From the NCBI GenBank assembly GCA_032719365.1, contig CM064875.1:21018566-21082565 (forward strand): DNA of 64,000 bases, given 5' to 3'. Each line of letters begins with the position of its first letter. Position 1 is the first letter of the stretch. Both the position numbers and the translations under genes were made by a program. Positions 45,693-58,037 of this stretch are shown piece after piece. The DNA comes from Prinsepia uniflora (Eukaryota > Streptophyta > Magnoliopsida > Rosales > Rosaceae). Under the pieces are notes generated by a model. The model ran no database searches. It saw nothing but the letters and a program-made list of their open reading frames with translations, and was not told the DNA's origin.

Positions 45693-48600
45693 TTAGTGCT
45701 CAATAATATGTTTGTAATTACCCATTTCATATTTCCCACCAAAGAAATCTTGAAAAAACTTAGCTGAGAGTTTGGGAAGACGAGTGTAATTGTTGTTGAA
45801 GTCAACATGGTAGAGCCCATATCTAGTATTAAACCCCGAAGTCCATTCAAAATTATCCACCAGCGCCCAATGAAAATAGCCTTTGACATTAACTCCATTC
45901 CTGCAATAATTTTGTTAACCATGAGACATTATATTTGTTTCATGCACAATATTTTAACGGCTAGATTATGACGCCAATTCAAATGGTAAGAGATCATTAA
46001 TTTACTTTATAGCCTTATTGAGCCTGTACAAGTGACGAATAACAAAGGAAACCCGATACGAATCATGTAATTGTGAATGAAGGGGAAGAGTATCATTCCT
46101 CGGATTAGACACTCCTACAAAGACAAAAGAAAGCAAGATATAAATATATACTGGGATATACAAATAATAAAATCAATCGGAGCATACGAAATTATAATCA
46201 CTGAATCGAACCATTTTCAGAAATATAGATTTTGGGGTTTCTATATTTCTTCTGTATGTAGTACATCAGTTTCTCCAGCCCTTCTGCCCAATGGCCGTTC
46301 ATCTGCAATGAATGGAAAATTTAAGGATTAGGGTTTTCTCATAAGCTAGCTTAAGTAACGAGAATAGGATTTGGATGTCTTACTAGGCCTGGAGAAGATA
46401 TATTTTTGTTATCTGCAAGTAAAACATAAGAATCAGCAAGAAAGTTACAGTTAAAAATGTAAATATATATATATATGTATAGACTCGGTACTTCTATTTT
46501 TATTTTGACTGTGGCTCTTGTGAGCGTGAAAAACTTGCACATTTGAGGTTGCACATAAGAACCAAGTTTCCTTCATGTATTATGAGATGAGGTAATAATA
46601 TATTACCTGCGAATTCCGCTCCTACATCCAAACTGTAGCGTAAGGTTTCATTTGAGTGTGGTGACTTGTTTTTAACATAACTGGAAATGTAATAATTGAT
46701 CCCAACAAAGTCAAGGCTTCCCTTGACAATCATTTTCTCTTTTTTAGTAAATGTAGGCAGCCTTTCCTTCACCAATGTTCTCATTGTTCTTGGATATTTT
46801 CCATACACAAATGGATGCATAAACCTGATGCAAATTCAGTAGCATCGTTAGAAATCATGGAAAATCCCGATAGTAATTAAAGCATTCAATTACTGATCAT
46901 TAGATTGATGGGTAATTTCTACTAGCTAGGTTACAAACCATCCGAAGAGGAAGTCGAAATATCGATTTCTTGCATCTTTTTCTTTGCCAGACTTTGAATA
47001 AGGCAGAAGATATGGTGTAGTAAGCACAATTCCAATTTCACCCTTTTGTTGTGCCTGTAAGATAGCATACTTTATAATATATGACAAATATATCTAAAGT
47101 AGAAGCTTGGGGGAGGAAAGGATTGGAATCTCCCCTAGTAAAAGTAAGATATTACCTTGTAATTTTCTCGGTAAATTTTAGTCGCAGCAGCATGAGCAAG
47201 AATGAGATTATGAGCAGCAATGTAAGGCTCAGTGGATGAATTACCGCCAAATATACATTCACCTCCAGGTAGAACACATTTTCCTCCATATACTAATGCA
47301 CATACATCTTTTGGAGTCGAACACCTTCCTGGTGGGGCAATCCCAACTTCATAGCCAAATTGTGCAAGAAAGTTTGGCTCATTAATCGTAAACCAGTGTT
47401 TAACTCTATCTCCAAATAACTTGAAACAAAGATCACTATAATCTGTAAATTGATTTCTGAAACAGATCGAACAAGCATGCAATTAATACTTCAATGATTC
47501 ATATAATTACCCATAACATAATTGAAAGAGAATTTTAAAAATGTTTACAAAGAATTAACGCTAATGCTTACACAAATGAGCGACTCAATATTCCTCCATA
47601 TTTGTCTTGAAGGGCTTGTGGCAGGTCAAAGTGATATAGTGTCACGAAAGGTGTGATGCCTACATTTTAATTAAGGCAGTACAATGGATGACATAAAAGT
47701 ATATATGAAAGTTGATAACATAATATTTTTATTATTTTCATTTAACAAAAAAAAAAAGATCTCTTACTCTTTTTTATTAATTCGTCAATCAAGCTATTAT
47801 AGTAATCCACACCCTCTTGGTTAATTCCTCCGCTTAAGCTTCCGGCTACATATATAAGATTCATTAATAATTATTAGGTAAATAATTTCCACAATATTTA
47901 AGTTGTAAATATATACTAAAGAAAGTGTTGGAGAAAATCTCACTTGGTAAAATTCTACTCCAAGAGATGGAGAATCGATAGGAGTTTACTCCAAGATTCT
48001 TGATAAGTTGAATATCCTCCTAAAATTACAAAGAAAGTATATATGAAAGTCGAATTTTTGTTTATGCCAAAAATAAGTTGAGATCGATTGGGCAACTTAA
48101 GAATGCTTTCATATTTATTAGGTAGTGGATCACCTTGTATCTCTTATATCCATCAATTGCTACAGGAAATTTGTCACTGTCCAATATTCTTCCTGTAATT
48201 GAAAACTAAGAAAGTAAGACGCAAATTTATTGTAATTTGGGCCACTACTAATGGCACTAATATTATTCTTCTCAAATATATATTGTTGGCCGGTAATATA
48301 TATAATGATCAAGGAAAGATAAAAATAAAGTTAATTATGTGAAGATCGAACCTAGATGATTTTGAGTGAAGTAATCCCAAACACTTGGTCCCCTTCCTCC
48401 TTCATTGGCTGACCCTTCAGTCTGCATAAAACAAAAGATCAATAAAATATATATATATATATATAGATTTAATTTGTAATTATCGTTCCTGAATTATAAC
48501 ATTATTTTAAATTTTGTCCCTGAACTTCAAAAATTATTTCTTATGGTCGATTACTTATGTTGTATTTGTACAGATGGTCCTTTCATTTAACTCGATCTGT

Positions 48601-49141
48601 CTAATTTCAGGAGTAAACTTGGTAATTCATCAACTCAACTCGATCATTAAAAAAATTAATAAACTAAATATGAATGACATAAAATTAATTATTGTGATTT
48701 AATGTTAAGTGGATTTAGTTCAGTTGGTTCTAATTTTGATTTATAGATAATTGGTCTCAAATTCGAATTCCAATGACACATTTTATGAAAATTTTTCCAA
48801 ACATTCTCTCCCCTTATAATTAAAAAAAATATTGTGATTCAATAATTCAAAAAAACATTTATTTTTCTTATGTCTCTGCGTTTTCCTGAACAAAAAAAAA
48901 TTTGTTCCTGTTTTTTTTCTTTTTCTTTTTTCTCCTAATTATATATTTTTAGTTTATTTAGTTTATAAATATTTGTGTGGAATTACCAATTCAGCCTTGA
49001 AACAAACAGAAATTTGAAAAAATTAACAAGAAGGATCATAAGTACAAAGCCCATAATCTAATTTTAAAGTTTAGGGATGAAATTAAACTTAAAATCATAG
49101 TAAAATTTAGGGATGATAGCAACCATTAAGCCATTAAAATA

Positions 49142-49180
<39 letters not shown>

Positions 49181-50973
49181 TACGGGCGGAGCCAAGCAGG
49201 GGCAAGGGGAGCCTTGGTGCCCCCTCAATTGTTTTTAAAATTTTTTAAGTTATTATATAATTTTATAATAATTAAATTATATTTTAGATATTTATTATAG
49301 AGTAATAAATATATTTGGATCTTCTATATATTATGTATATGTTTTTTACTTTCCCTTGTAATTTTGTATTCAATTTTTTATGTATTTTAAAAAATAATTA
49401 TTTAAATATATATGATACTGTACTAATTTACTATATATTCATTTAAAATATCTAAATTCTTAACTATTCTTTACTCTATTTACCTATTTCGTTAATTTTG
49501 TTCTTTTCTTAATTTCTTCAATACAAATATTCCTAAAATGTGTTCACTCCATTATTTACAAATGATTCAATTTTTAATTTCTATTTTCCTACTTAGTTTG
49601 TTTCATTTATAAATATTTACAATGATAATGGAACTTATGAAATTTCGTAAATTATTATATTATGAATATATGGTTCATATTGTTCATACAAATAAATAGA
49701 ACAAAAAAAGGTCGTGAAACAATTTGTTTTTGTTTTTGAGAAGCCACCAAAAAGGCCTTTTAAAATGTGAAATTTTGTGCTATATGATTACAAATTTGGG
49801 ATAAACAATATAAAAAGATCACCACTCAATCATATATCAATGAAATCTACTTTTCCATTTTGTCGAAAAAATTCTTCTTTCGATACAAAAAATATATCAC
49901 CCATTAAAAATTTTTTGTAAAAGAAAAAATGACTAGTCTCTCGATGTTATTATGAGTATTTTATATCATTTTCAACTCTATAATTTGTACCTGTGCGGCA
50001 GATGTACCCACTCCAAAATTAAAATCACTAGGAAAATCCGATTTCCTAATTTGCAATTCTTCAAGTGCGAGTCCCCCTCCTGAAATATCCCCTGAAATTA
50101 CCCAAAACAAGAAAAAAAAACATGGCCAATGATCATCTCAAAGTAACCATAATCAATCGGCTGAAAATAGACGGTACCCGTAGTATTATTCTACATTAAT
50201 TATCAAGTTTGGCACATTTTTCTTTCAAAATATATAGCAACTTATATCATCCATGTTAAGCTTTTTGCCTGAACTTAAGGAAATCGTGTTAAATGCGTCA
50301 CACGTATTACTTATTATGACATTAGAATCGTAGACTTGAATTCGGGTTCGAAAATTTGTCTCAAATTAATGTGTAACTTATGAGATTTTATTTTACTATA
50401 TTTCACTTGGTCTGAAAATATAATGTCAAATTACAGAAATTAAGCTTGACTATATACGCGTCATGTATTTCAAATTTTACACGTAATACAGTATAAAAAA
50501 CAAAAATAATATTTAAGTACTATTTATAATTTTATATTAACATCCCAATTTCACTTCTTAAAGTTGCATTCTTTGAACCATTCGCATTGATATTGACATT
50601 ATATTAATAGTTGCGTGTTTTTATGTTATATATTGTCTGCACATAATTAATTTTAACGTTGTAATTTATAATAAAATCAAAACACGTATTTCTTTCGGCT
50701 CCCAAAAAAATTCTAAATATTTATTTATATCAAGAGCACGTTTTGACTTAAATTATTGTAGTTATTAATTAGATGACACATGTAGTGTTTTTTTCATGCA
50801 AAATGATATGTGATTAGACTTTAGGGCATCGATGATGACAAACCTTCACAATCCACGTGCCAGCAGAGAAGTGTAGCGATAATACATATTGTAAACAAGA
50901 AACAGCGCATATGGAACATTTTTGGTGGCGATGAAGACGACGACGACGACCATAGGGATGTTGAGAAAGCCAT
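45693..50973 (-). CDS. Glycoside hydrolase family 1 beta-glucosidase, 13 exons, exon 11 damaged
   Basis: GH1 enzymes hydrolyse beta-glucosides with retention of configuration; plant members act on defence glucosides, hormone conjugates or wall glycosides. Exons (minus): 50973-50844, 50091-49991, 48421-48352, 48192-48134, 48019-47944, 47845-47768, 47659-47572, 47456-47156, 47054-46939, 46824-46607, 46302-46212, 46114-46006, 45900-45693. An N-terminal signal peptide is likely (hydrophobic FLFTICIIATLLCW). Visible motifs: FPSDFNFGVGTSAAQ, SYRFSISWSRILP, the acid/base Glu in TINEPN, the nucleophile Glu in ISENG, and DNFEWTSGF. The C terminus ends HIIEH. Exon 11 lacks about 20-25 residues expected between ERNG and the helix before ISENG, and the standard acceptor shifts frame. 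An internal acceptor (exon start 46283) restores frame, giving 541 residues. Substrate cannot be told; it is possibly a pseudogene. Confidence 0.85.
48704..48830 (+). mobile_element. tRNA-derived SINE, copy 2, in beta-glucosidase intron 2
   Basis: Flanked by ATTGTGATTTAAT (48691-48703) and ATTGTGATTCAAT (48831-48843), a 13-bp target duplication with one mismatch. A-box-like TAGTTCAGTTGG at 48716-48727, B-box-like ATTCGAATTCC at 48761-48771, tail TTAAAAAAAAT. Inserted opposite to the host gene. Confidence 0.87.
49146..49177. repeat. (AT)n microsatellite in beta-glucosidase intron 2
   Basis: About 16 uninterrupted AT units. Shorter AT runs lie at 48448-48466 and 46459-46475. Just after it, a GGGCGGAGCC / GGTGCCCCC patch (about 49184-49226) looks like the edge of a decayed DNA transposon, but no partner end was found. 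Confidence 0.9.
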
Positions 50974-51040
50974 GGCGCGGGCTCTTAGAATTGAGCTTCA
51001 ATTACGGCTTTGTTAGACATAATGATGGCCGGGCACTGCC

Positions 51041-51051
51041 ATTTTTATAAT
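51041..51051 (-). promoter_or_regulatory. TATA box of the beta-glucosidase gene
   Basis: On the minus strand TTATAAAAAT, about 70 bases upstream of the chosen ATG (50971-50973), implying a short 5' UTR starting near 51015. An ATG at 51018-51020 (minus) opens an 11-codon frame ending before the main start. It matters only if transcription starts upstream of it. Confidence 0.6.
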
Positions 51052-51053
51052 GT

Positions 51054-51977
51054 TGCCTTAAAAACCAATTAACCAACTTAACAACCATTGTTTCTAACTT
51101 AAATCTATTTGAGGTTAATTTTGTACCTATTTCTTCCTAATTTGCAGGTTTCATTAGTTGGCGTGGGTCTAGACACTTCATTTGTGTGTGATCGTGACTA
51201 CAAAGGTATTGAGCTGCTCCAATTTTTTCTCTTTCTTTGTCAGTTAATTTGCATGATTTATGCATATTTAGAAACTAGAAAATTCGCTAATAGTAACGAT
51301 TAAGGAAAAATTAGAAACTAATTAGTAATAATTTAGGAGCAAATTAGTTAGTAATAATAATTTAAGGAGAAATTGGATGAAATAAAATTAGGAGATATTA
51401 TTAGCTCATTAGGAATAATGGGAAGTTATGTACTTTTTATTGTAATAAATATAACGAAATTCATTCCCTTATAAAAAAAAAAAACAGAATTTGGTCAACT
51501 TTTATAGAGTTTTAGTTGATTTCTAATTTTATGTGTATTTAATTTAGAGTTTTAAAGATTTTGCATAATTCACCAGGTATTCTAGTTGATCTCTAATTCT
51601 AGGGTGTTTGTTTTCATAATTAGGGTTTCAACTAATTAGAATATTTTCCATGGAGTAATTGTTTTTCTATTGTAAAATATTAATCACATGTAGGAAAAAA
51701 TCTGGATTGTAACACCCTAATCACAAATTGGAAAAAAAAAAGTTGGGTGAGATTGATCAATCTAGATTCGTGAATCAAATTTTCCTATCTCCATGATCAA
51801 TTTAGAATAATCAATTTGATTAGTTTATTAAATGTATATTTACTAAGAAATTGTTAGTGACCTATTAGTATATAGGCATCAAAGGAATCTTGTGGTGTTC
51901 AATTATTAGACTTTATTGTTGTGTGTATTATTGTTTTCATCATATAAGAAAAATTTCTTCTCATATATATAAATATA
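51054..51977. other. Spacer between beta-glucosidase promoter and Tat-type element
   Basis: AT-rich. One exon-like island at 51148-51205 (+) is bounded by TTTGCAG and a GTATTG donor and reads VSLVGVGLDTSFVCDRDYK. I recognise no family and found no neighbouring exons, so it may be a gene remnant or chance. Confidence 0.35.
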
Positions 51978-52693
51978 TGTTGATACCATACCGACCAATC
52001 AGATTCCGTACGAGCAACACAACCACTAAACGAGCAGGCCCACTTGTCAGTAGACAATGCTAGTGGTTTCAATCGGCAAGCTGTCCATGCGAAGTCATTC
52101 GACAAGAATTCCTCTCTGCAGCATGGTACGTCGATGACATTCGATAGCTAGCACATGTGGCTCCAATCGGCAGGCATACACCAATACCCCACTTGGCAGG
52201 CATGATCGACACCCCTCGGTACGATCAGACAACTGTCATCACCAACCCCCTAACACACCAGGAAGAGGGTTGCCACCTAGCTTATATCCTAAGTCTGCGG
52301 GGGCAGGTGGCTACACCTCCTACTACAACTTAGAACCTACTCCAAATAGTGCTCAATCACCACATTCATGGCTACTATAAATACCCCCAAAAACCCTTTC
52401 ATAAAGATAACTCCCTCTCATCACTTCCCTCTCTAAAACACATACAAGCCAGACTCTGCACTCTTTGTGCTGTGGTCTACCTATAGAGTGCTTTATAAGC
52501 TTACTAACTTAAGCATTGGAGCCTCTTAAGTCTGTACCCCATCGGTGTCTAGTGTTTAATCTTTGCCTTGCAGGTCTCTCGGCGGGCATAAGCAGAAGAT
52601 CAATCATCACCCTTAGTGGGTCTGGATACCCTTAGCAGGTCCTAGGTTCCTCAAGAGGGTCTCATCACGTTAGGCCTATTTTGGAATCAAACA
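51978..52693 (+). repeat. 5' LTR of the Tat-type element
   Basis: TGTTGATACC...AATCAAACA, 716 bp. TATA box CTATAAATACC at about 52373-52383. The R region has ACTTAAGCATTGGAGC (about 52505-52520). The start is chosen from the TG beside an ATATA run and the typical length; the second LTR is absent for comparison. Confidence 0.75.
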
Positions 52694-52694
52694 G

Positions 52695-52712
52695 TTGGCG
52701 CCGTCTGTAGGA
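52695..52712 (+). other. Primer-binding site of the Tat-type element
   Basis: TTGGCGCCGTCTGTAGGA one base after the LTR end, a common plant Ty3/Tat arrangement. It differs from the minus-strand element at 751-768. Confidence 0.75.
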
Positions 52713-52773
52713 ATAGTGACTAAGTTCCTCCCACTAGCTCACATACCTTTACTCCATCTACCCGCCGATTAAA

Positions 52774-54725
52774 ATGTCTGGCAAGTAAGATGATGGTGAG
52801 CTCAACAACACTCCCCAGGTAGACTGCAATTGAACAAGAACCAACGTGCCTTCCGAGGCAATGCTCAAGATGCTAAGGACCCTCTATTCGGAGGTAGTAG
52901 AACTCAGGAAAAGAAAAGCTGCTATCGAAAGCAGACACAATGTGTGGGGAAACCAACATGGGAGCATGCTCGCTATCCTACAATCCACGCGCAAAGAGCT
53001 GAGGGAGTAGCGAGCGGCGACTGAGTGCCCATTGGTAGCCGTTGACGACCAGTAGGCCATTAATTCCTACCGAACGGAACCAACAGGCCTCTGCTGTCTG
53101 GAACACTCTGGGTGAATGCTCTTCCACCAGACGAAAGGCGCTGGACCACCATGCACACAAGCCTTCCATGACGCACGTGAGTTACTTGATAGAAGGCCCG
53201 TACAGATTCAAGGCACTAGGCTGACCTATCTAGCAAACGATACGAGAATCTAGGATCAGCCACCCCCTGCCCCTCCTGTCCCATGAAGGTCATTCTCAGT
53301 CAGGGTTGGCCTTGACGAGAACACAGCGTTAGAAAGTGTCAGCTCAGTAGACGGAAGATCAATCGCTGCTATTCACCCCATGCCACCAGGAGGACGATGT
53401 TGAAACGATAACTGCCATGTCTGGAAGAAGATCCAAATAGGCCAAACGGCTAGGGAAGAGCACCAGCAACACGAGTCACCAGCTCGTCAGTGCGTGACTC
53501 ATACCACCATCTAATCCTCCCCAGTAGGACAACGTCGTCGAGGAACTTCTTCAACGAATTCGCAGCCTGGAGAATGAGAAACAGGAGACCAAAACTCCCA
53601 CGAAGATCAAAGCCAACATCGGCCCCTTCACAGAACGCATTCTGCAATACAAACACGAAACGGAGGTCAAGCCCCGCAAGATCGCTCTGTACAATAGGAA
53701 GGCAAACCAACACACACACATAAAAAATTACCAATCTGCCATAGCATTTAGAAACCTATTTGACGAGGTCTAGTGCCTAATCTTCAGCTCCACCCTTACA
53801 TAGGCTGCACTTAACTGGTTCTATCGGCTAGAACCACATATAATTGATTCCTTTGACAAATTCATGATCCAAACAGATTGATTTTTGACCACGGAAGATC
53901 TTGGTTCTCTCCAGCCGATGGAGCATGAATCCTTACTACAACACACAACACGATTTGGCCTTGAGTACTCAAAATGCCATGTGACAGACGACAAGGCAGC
54001 ATACATGGCATTTCCTAATGGCTTGAGGGAGTCTACCTTCAAATACCAGGCCTTTACACATGGGTGGGATGATTACAACAAATTCATGAGGCAAGCAGCG
54101 ATCTACGCCAAGGTTGAACACTTCAATGCTCCACCAGCAAATTCGAAGCCAACCTCCACCCCTGCCTACTATGTACCCTAGAGCAATTAGCAGCCCAAGC
54201 AACACCACGACTCAAGAAGTCATCAACAAGGTCGCCAGAAAAAATCTTACTAAGATAAAAGAAAAGGTTCCTACAACAACGACTACAAGGGGAAGACGGG
54301 AAAATACAACCACCAGGGACACAAGCCAACCAATCATCACTAGCATGACAATCCATACGCAAGGCCGAACTCCAAGTTTGAAACTTACTCTATCTTCAAT
54401 ACTTTACTTGAGAACATTCTGCTGAATATTGAGGGAATGATTATGAAGCAATGGATACGAGCTCAAGGCCCCCGGCTAGGAGTCCAAGAAAACTTGTACT
54501 GCCAATACAAAAAATTCAATGACCACACCATTGATGAATGTGTAGCCTTCTACGACCCCATGATCAATTATTTCCTACAGAACACACGACCTTTGCAGAA
54601 AACCCACAGATCAACACAATTAGCTGAGGACAACCACCAAATCTTCAACATCGAGGCTAGAAGGGTAATGAAGGTAGCACGGGAAGGATGGAGGCCCATC
54701 ACCATTTCAGAGGAGGAAGAATGAG
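52774..54725 (+). pseudogene. Tat-type gag remnant
   Basis: Starts MSGK followed by TAA, then DDGELNNTPQ and a region resembling EAMLKMLRTLYSEVVELRK. Later pieces include TRFGLEYSKCHVTDDKAAYMAF, FMRQAAIYAKVEHFNAPP and a knuckle-like YCQYKKFNDHTIDEC. The pieces lie in different frames with stops between. The stretch 54185-54410 has a near-identical copy at 41541-41766. Confidence 0.75.
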
Positions 54726-55368
54726 GAGTAATTTTCCCTCAGAATGACCCCCTGATCATCCGAGCGATAATCGCCAACTTTGACATTGGTAGAGTACTAG
54801 TCGACACTAGCATTTCTATCAATGTCCACTTAATGAAGGCTTTCCGCTAATTCAGAATCGATCCAAAAGTGCTCTTCCCTACTACCTCCCCGTTGCTCAG
54901 CTCTCTACTGTGCCCATCGGTACTATCTCTCTGCCAATCTCCCTCTGCAGAACACCCCACATCGCAACAACCATCACCACCTTCCTGGTGGTCGATTACC
55001 CCACGACATAAAAATTCATATTCCGTAGAGAATTCTGAACCTGCTCAACCCGGTGACTTCCACCCGCTTGCTGCTGATCAAATTCCCTACCATCATGGGC
55101 ACTGGCCAATTCAGGGGCAATTAGCTACATGTACGAACTTGTTACTAGTTTTCCTTGACCAAAGTTAATTAATGTACCAACAAGGAAACCATGGTTGTCG
55201 CTGAATTGGCATATGAAGCCGATCTCATTGATCTTGAACTTGCCTAGCAGATTCGATCCAGTCCTCCCGAGGACCCAACGAACCTATCAGCAACTTCACA
55301 ACCCTAACCTGTCGAGGAGACCGAGCTGATAACACTCAGCCTTGAGCTTCTCGATTGGCAGGTAAAGA
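54726..55368 (+). pseudogene. Tat-type protease and upstream RT remnant
   Basis: A protease-like stretch (VLVDTSISINVHLMKAF) with DTS in place of DTG/DSG lies near 54797. A degenerate linker ends EELITLSLELLDWQVK-like just before the solo LTR at 55369, and coding similarity continues at 58038. Confidence 0.65.
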
Positions 55369-58037
55369 TGTAACAACCCGTCCTGAATTTCAAGATTATA
55401 TTAAGACTTAATGACGGATTAATGAGGCTAATTAGGGATTAGCCAAGGATTAACGGACGTTTAGGGAGAAATTATGATTTTATCCCTAAATGAGGACAAA
55501 GAGTTGAATTTTGACCCGGGAGGTCCGATGGCCGAGGGCCGAGGACCATTACGTAGATCGGGTCGATACGAGTCCGTAGACAGGTGGCACGTCGAAATCG
55601 GACATTTGACAGAAATGTTACGGTTCACGAAAGTTTAGAGGTACTATTCATGTTGGTACGCTTTACGAGACAAAAGTGAACTTTTGTCCTCATGTGGGCC
55701 CAGATGTTTTGAAGTGGCCCAAGTGTCACCCATCCATTGCCCATTCCCTTCCTTCATGCATATGTTTCCCCCTTTCTTGTTGCATTGCCCACCACACCCG
55801 AACACCATCGAACACGACCCCAAAAACCCTTCCCCCACCCGATTTCGATTTGAGATGGAAATAGAGAGTGACTGAGGGCCGTGAGTGCGTGATGGTTACT
55901 GGAGGAGGACAGGACCACCGTGGACGGCGACGTTGGCAGAGGAACCAGGTAAAACCGTGACCCTTTATATTTCAAAATTTCAAATTTGGGTCTCGGACGT
56001 TAGGGGAGTTAGATGTTAATTAGGATAGGTTTAGGAGGTTGGTGGGAAGCTTAGAAGAAGGTTTTGGAGACTGAGGACGACTGAGCAAGCCCGGAACGGC
56101 GGCTGGGAAGTTTTCGGTGGCTGTCCACCGAATTCAAATTTCGGCCAAGTTAACCCAAATCGATCATCCCAAAATGTTTTTAGGGATCCTAAGAACCTTT
56201 TGGAACTCTTAGAATGAATTTTGAACCCCTAGAAGTTCCTTGAATCTAGAATGGAATTTTTGGTTCAAAATGGTTTTCAGAACCAATGGGTTTTAGGCTT
56301 GGTTTCTGGGTTTTGAGGACATGGTTAGGTTGGAAATGAAGAGAGGAAGCCATAGGAGTTGGAATGGTTGAAAAAGGACAAAAAATGTGGGAGATATGGA
56401 ACCGAACCGATTCTACCGGTTCGGTTGGATCAGGTTGCAAAACGGACTGGACTGACCGGTTCGGACCGGCATGGCCAAAGGACAGGGACGACACTGTTCC
56501 CGGCGCTTGGGCTTCATGCGCAGGGACTTCAGGTCGTACGTGGGGGTGCCTGAAGCCTCTTTTGGGGAAGCTTCCAACACAAAAAATCATCTATTCGATG
56601 TAACGAACATTTTGGGACTGGTTTCGTGTCGATCAGACATCGTTTCGATATAGTTCGGGACGTCCGAAGGTTTAGGATCAGGTTTAAAAATAGTTACAAA
56701 TTCCAGAAAATTAGGGGGCTTTAGTGAGGGGTTATTTAAGTAGTTAGTAACCCTATATTACGATTTGGACAGGTTTGGAAGTCCCGGTGATGGCTATTGG
56801 CCCGGGAGAGGCGTTTGGCACTTGTATCGAGGCGGCAGCTTGGACGGTCTGTGAGTGGACCTTGTTTTCTAAATTGATGCATGCATAAATGTTTTATATG
56901 TGTTTATGAACATGTTTTGTGATTCCATGAGTGCATTTGTGTGTGTTTATGTATTTGTACGTATTTCGAGGTTTCGCTCTCATACGGTGCTTATACGTGT
57001 TTGTGGTTTCGGTTTTAATGAAATGGTTTTGGATTTGGAAAAAGGGTAAACTAGGGAATGAGACCCATTTGGTTTTATCTCGGGTATATGGCCCTATTGT
57101 TGACCTACGGGTTTGAGTCGTGGTCGCGGTAAGTGCTATGTGCACGGCGATGGACGATACTTCGCTCGCCTCCAGACTGGCATGTGTTCCTTCCAGAGAG
57201 GTCACGATACACGTACCGTTGTCAAGCAGCCGCTGGAGGTTCGACTTCGGGGTGTTAACAGTTCAGGAGATTGATCGGTGATGTGTACACCATGATCTAG
57301 AGGTGGTCGCGTCGATTTATATGTTCACAGTGACATACCAGGATTGAGGGCGGTCCTGGACGAATGGTTGCACACATCGCTACGATTGGAATCCTGACTG
57401 ACCTTGAGATATCGGGCTCGATACCCAGTTGAGTCATGAGTTCAGGCTTGGGCCCAGTTTTGGTTTACGTTTATGACTTTGGGTCGGGGACCCTAAATGG
57501 ATTTCTGATTTCATGATGGTTTATGGACACCGAGCATGAATCCTTTGAAAAGTTTTAAGAATGTTTTCGAAATGGATTATCATATACCTTCCTTTATTTG
57601 GGTTGTCTCCTCCGAGGAGGGCCGTTGGCCTGGGTGGACCCCGGAGTAGTCACGGAGCACTAACTGAGTGAAGTGGCCCCCGTTGGGTACCTTACTCTCA
57701 GGAAAGCTTATGGATTATAACCCCCAGGCAGGGTCATTGATCAGCGGACATTGACTTGGGTGGACAATAGGGAGACTTGGGATTTGAGACCCGGGGTAGC
57801 ACGCGCGTAGCTTTAGAAACCGTGGATTCCATGATTAGCGGATTTGACTTCCCTTTAGTTTGATAGCGGATTCAGGCTGTAGCAGAGACCGAGACATCAC
57901 ACTCCTCCTCCGGATCCTGGCGTACTCTAAAGCCCCGAGTGAGTTAAAGTCAGAATTTTCCTTGTCTGACACTTTGTGTCAGACGGGATCATGCACTTCC
58001 CGCGTTAATCCTGGGGGGATTGGGACGGGTCCTGACA
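55369..58037 (+). mobile_element. Solo LTR (2669 bp) inside Tat-type pol
   Basis: TGTAACAACCCGTCC...GGGACGGGTCCTGACA with a perfect 5-bp duplication AAAGA (55364-55368 and 58038-58042). Same LTR group as 30193-33101. A segment of about 285 bases (roughly 57120-57405) has no counterpart at the same place in the 30193 LTR. One clear GGGTC-GGG-GACCC hairpin lies near 57480. Confidence 0.92.

Noticed and set aside
45350..45922. 190-codon minus-strand open frame as a separate gene
   Set aside because: It overlaps the last exon of the beta-glucosidase in another frame; the GH1 reading explains the conservation.
46351..46554. Minus-strand frame or extra GH1 exon in intron 10
   Set aside because: A good acceptor exists near 46413, but the translation (DNKNISSPGLVRHPNP) does not resemble the missing GH1 segment and no clean donor follows.
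48716..48771. Possible tRNA gene from A and B boxes
   Set aside because: No cloverleaf can be drawn, the B box is imperfect, and flanking duplications with an A-rich tail mark it as a SINE.
53450..54362. Minus-strand open frames over the Tat gag region
   Set aside because: Antisense to recognisable plus-strand gag fragments.
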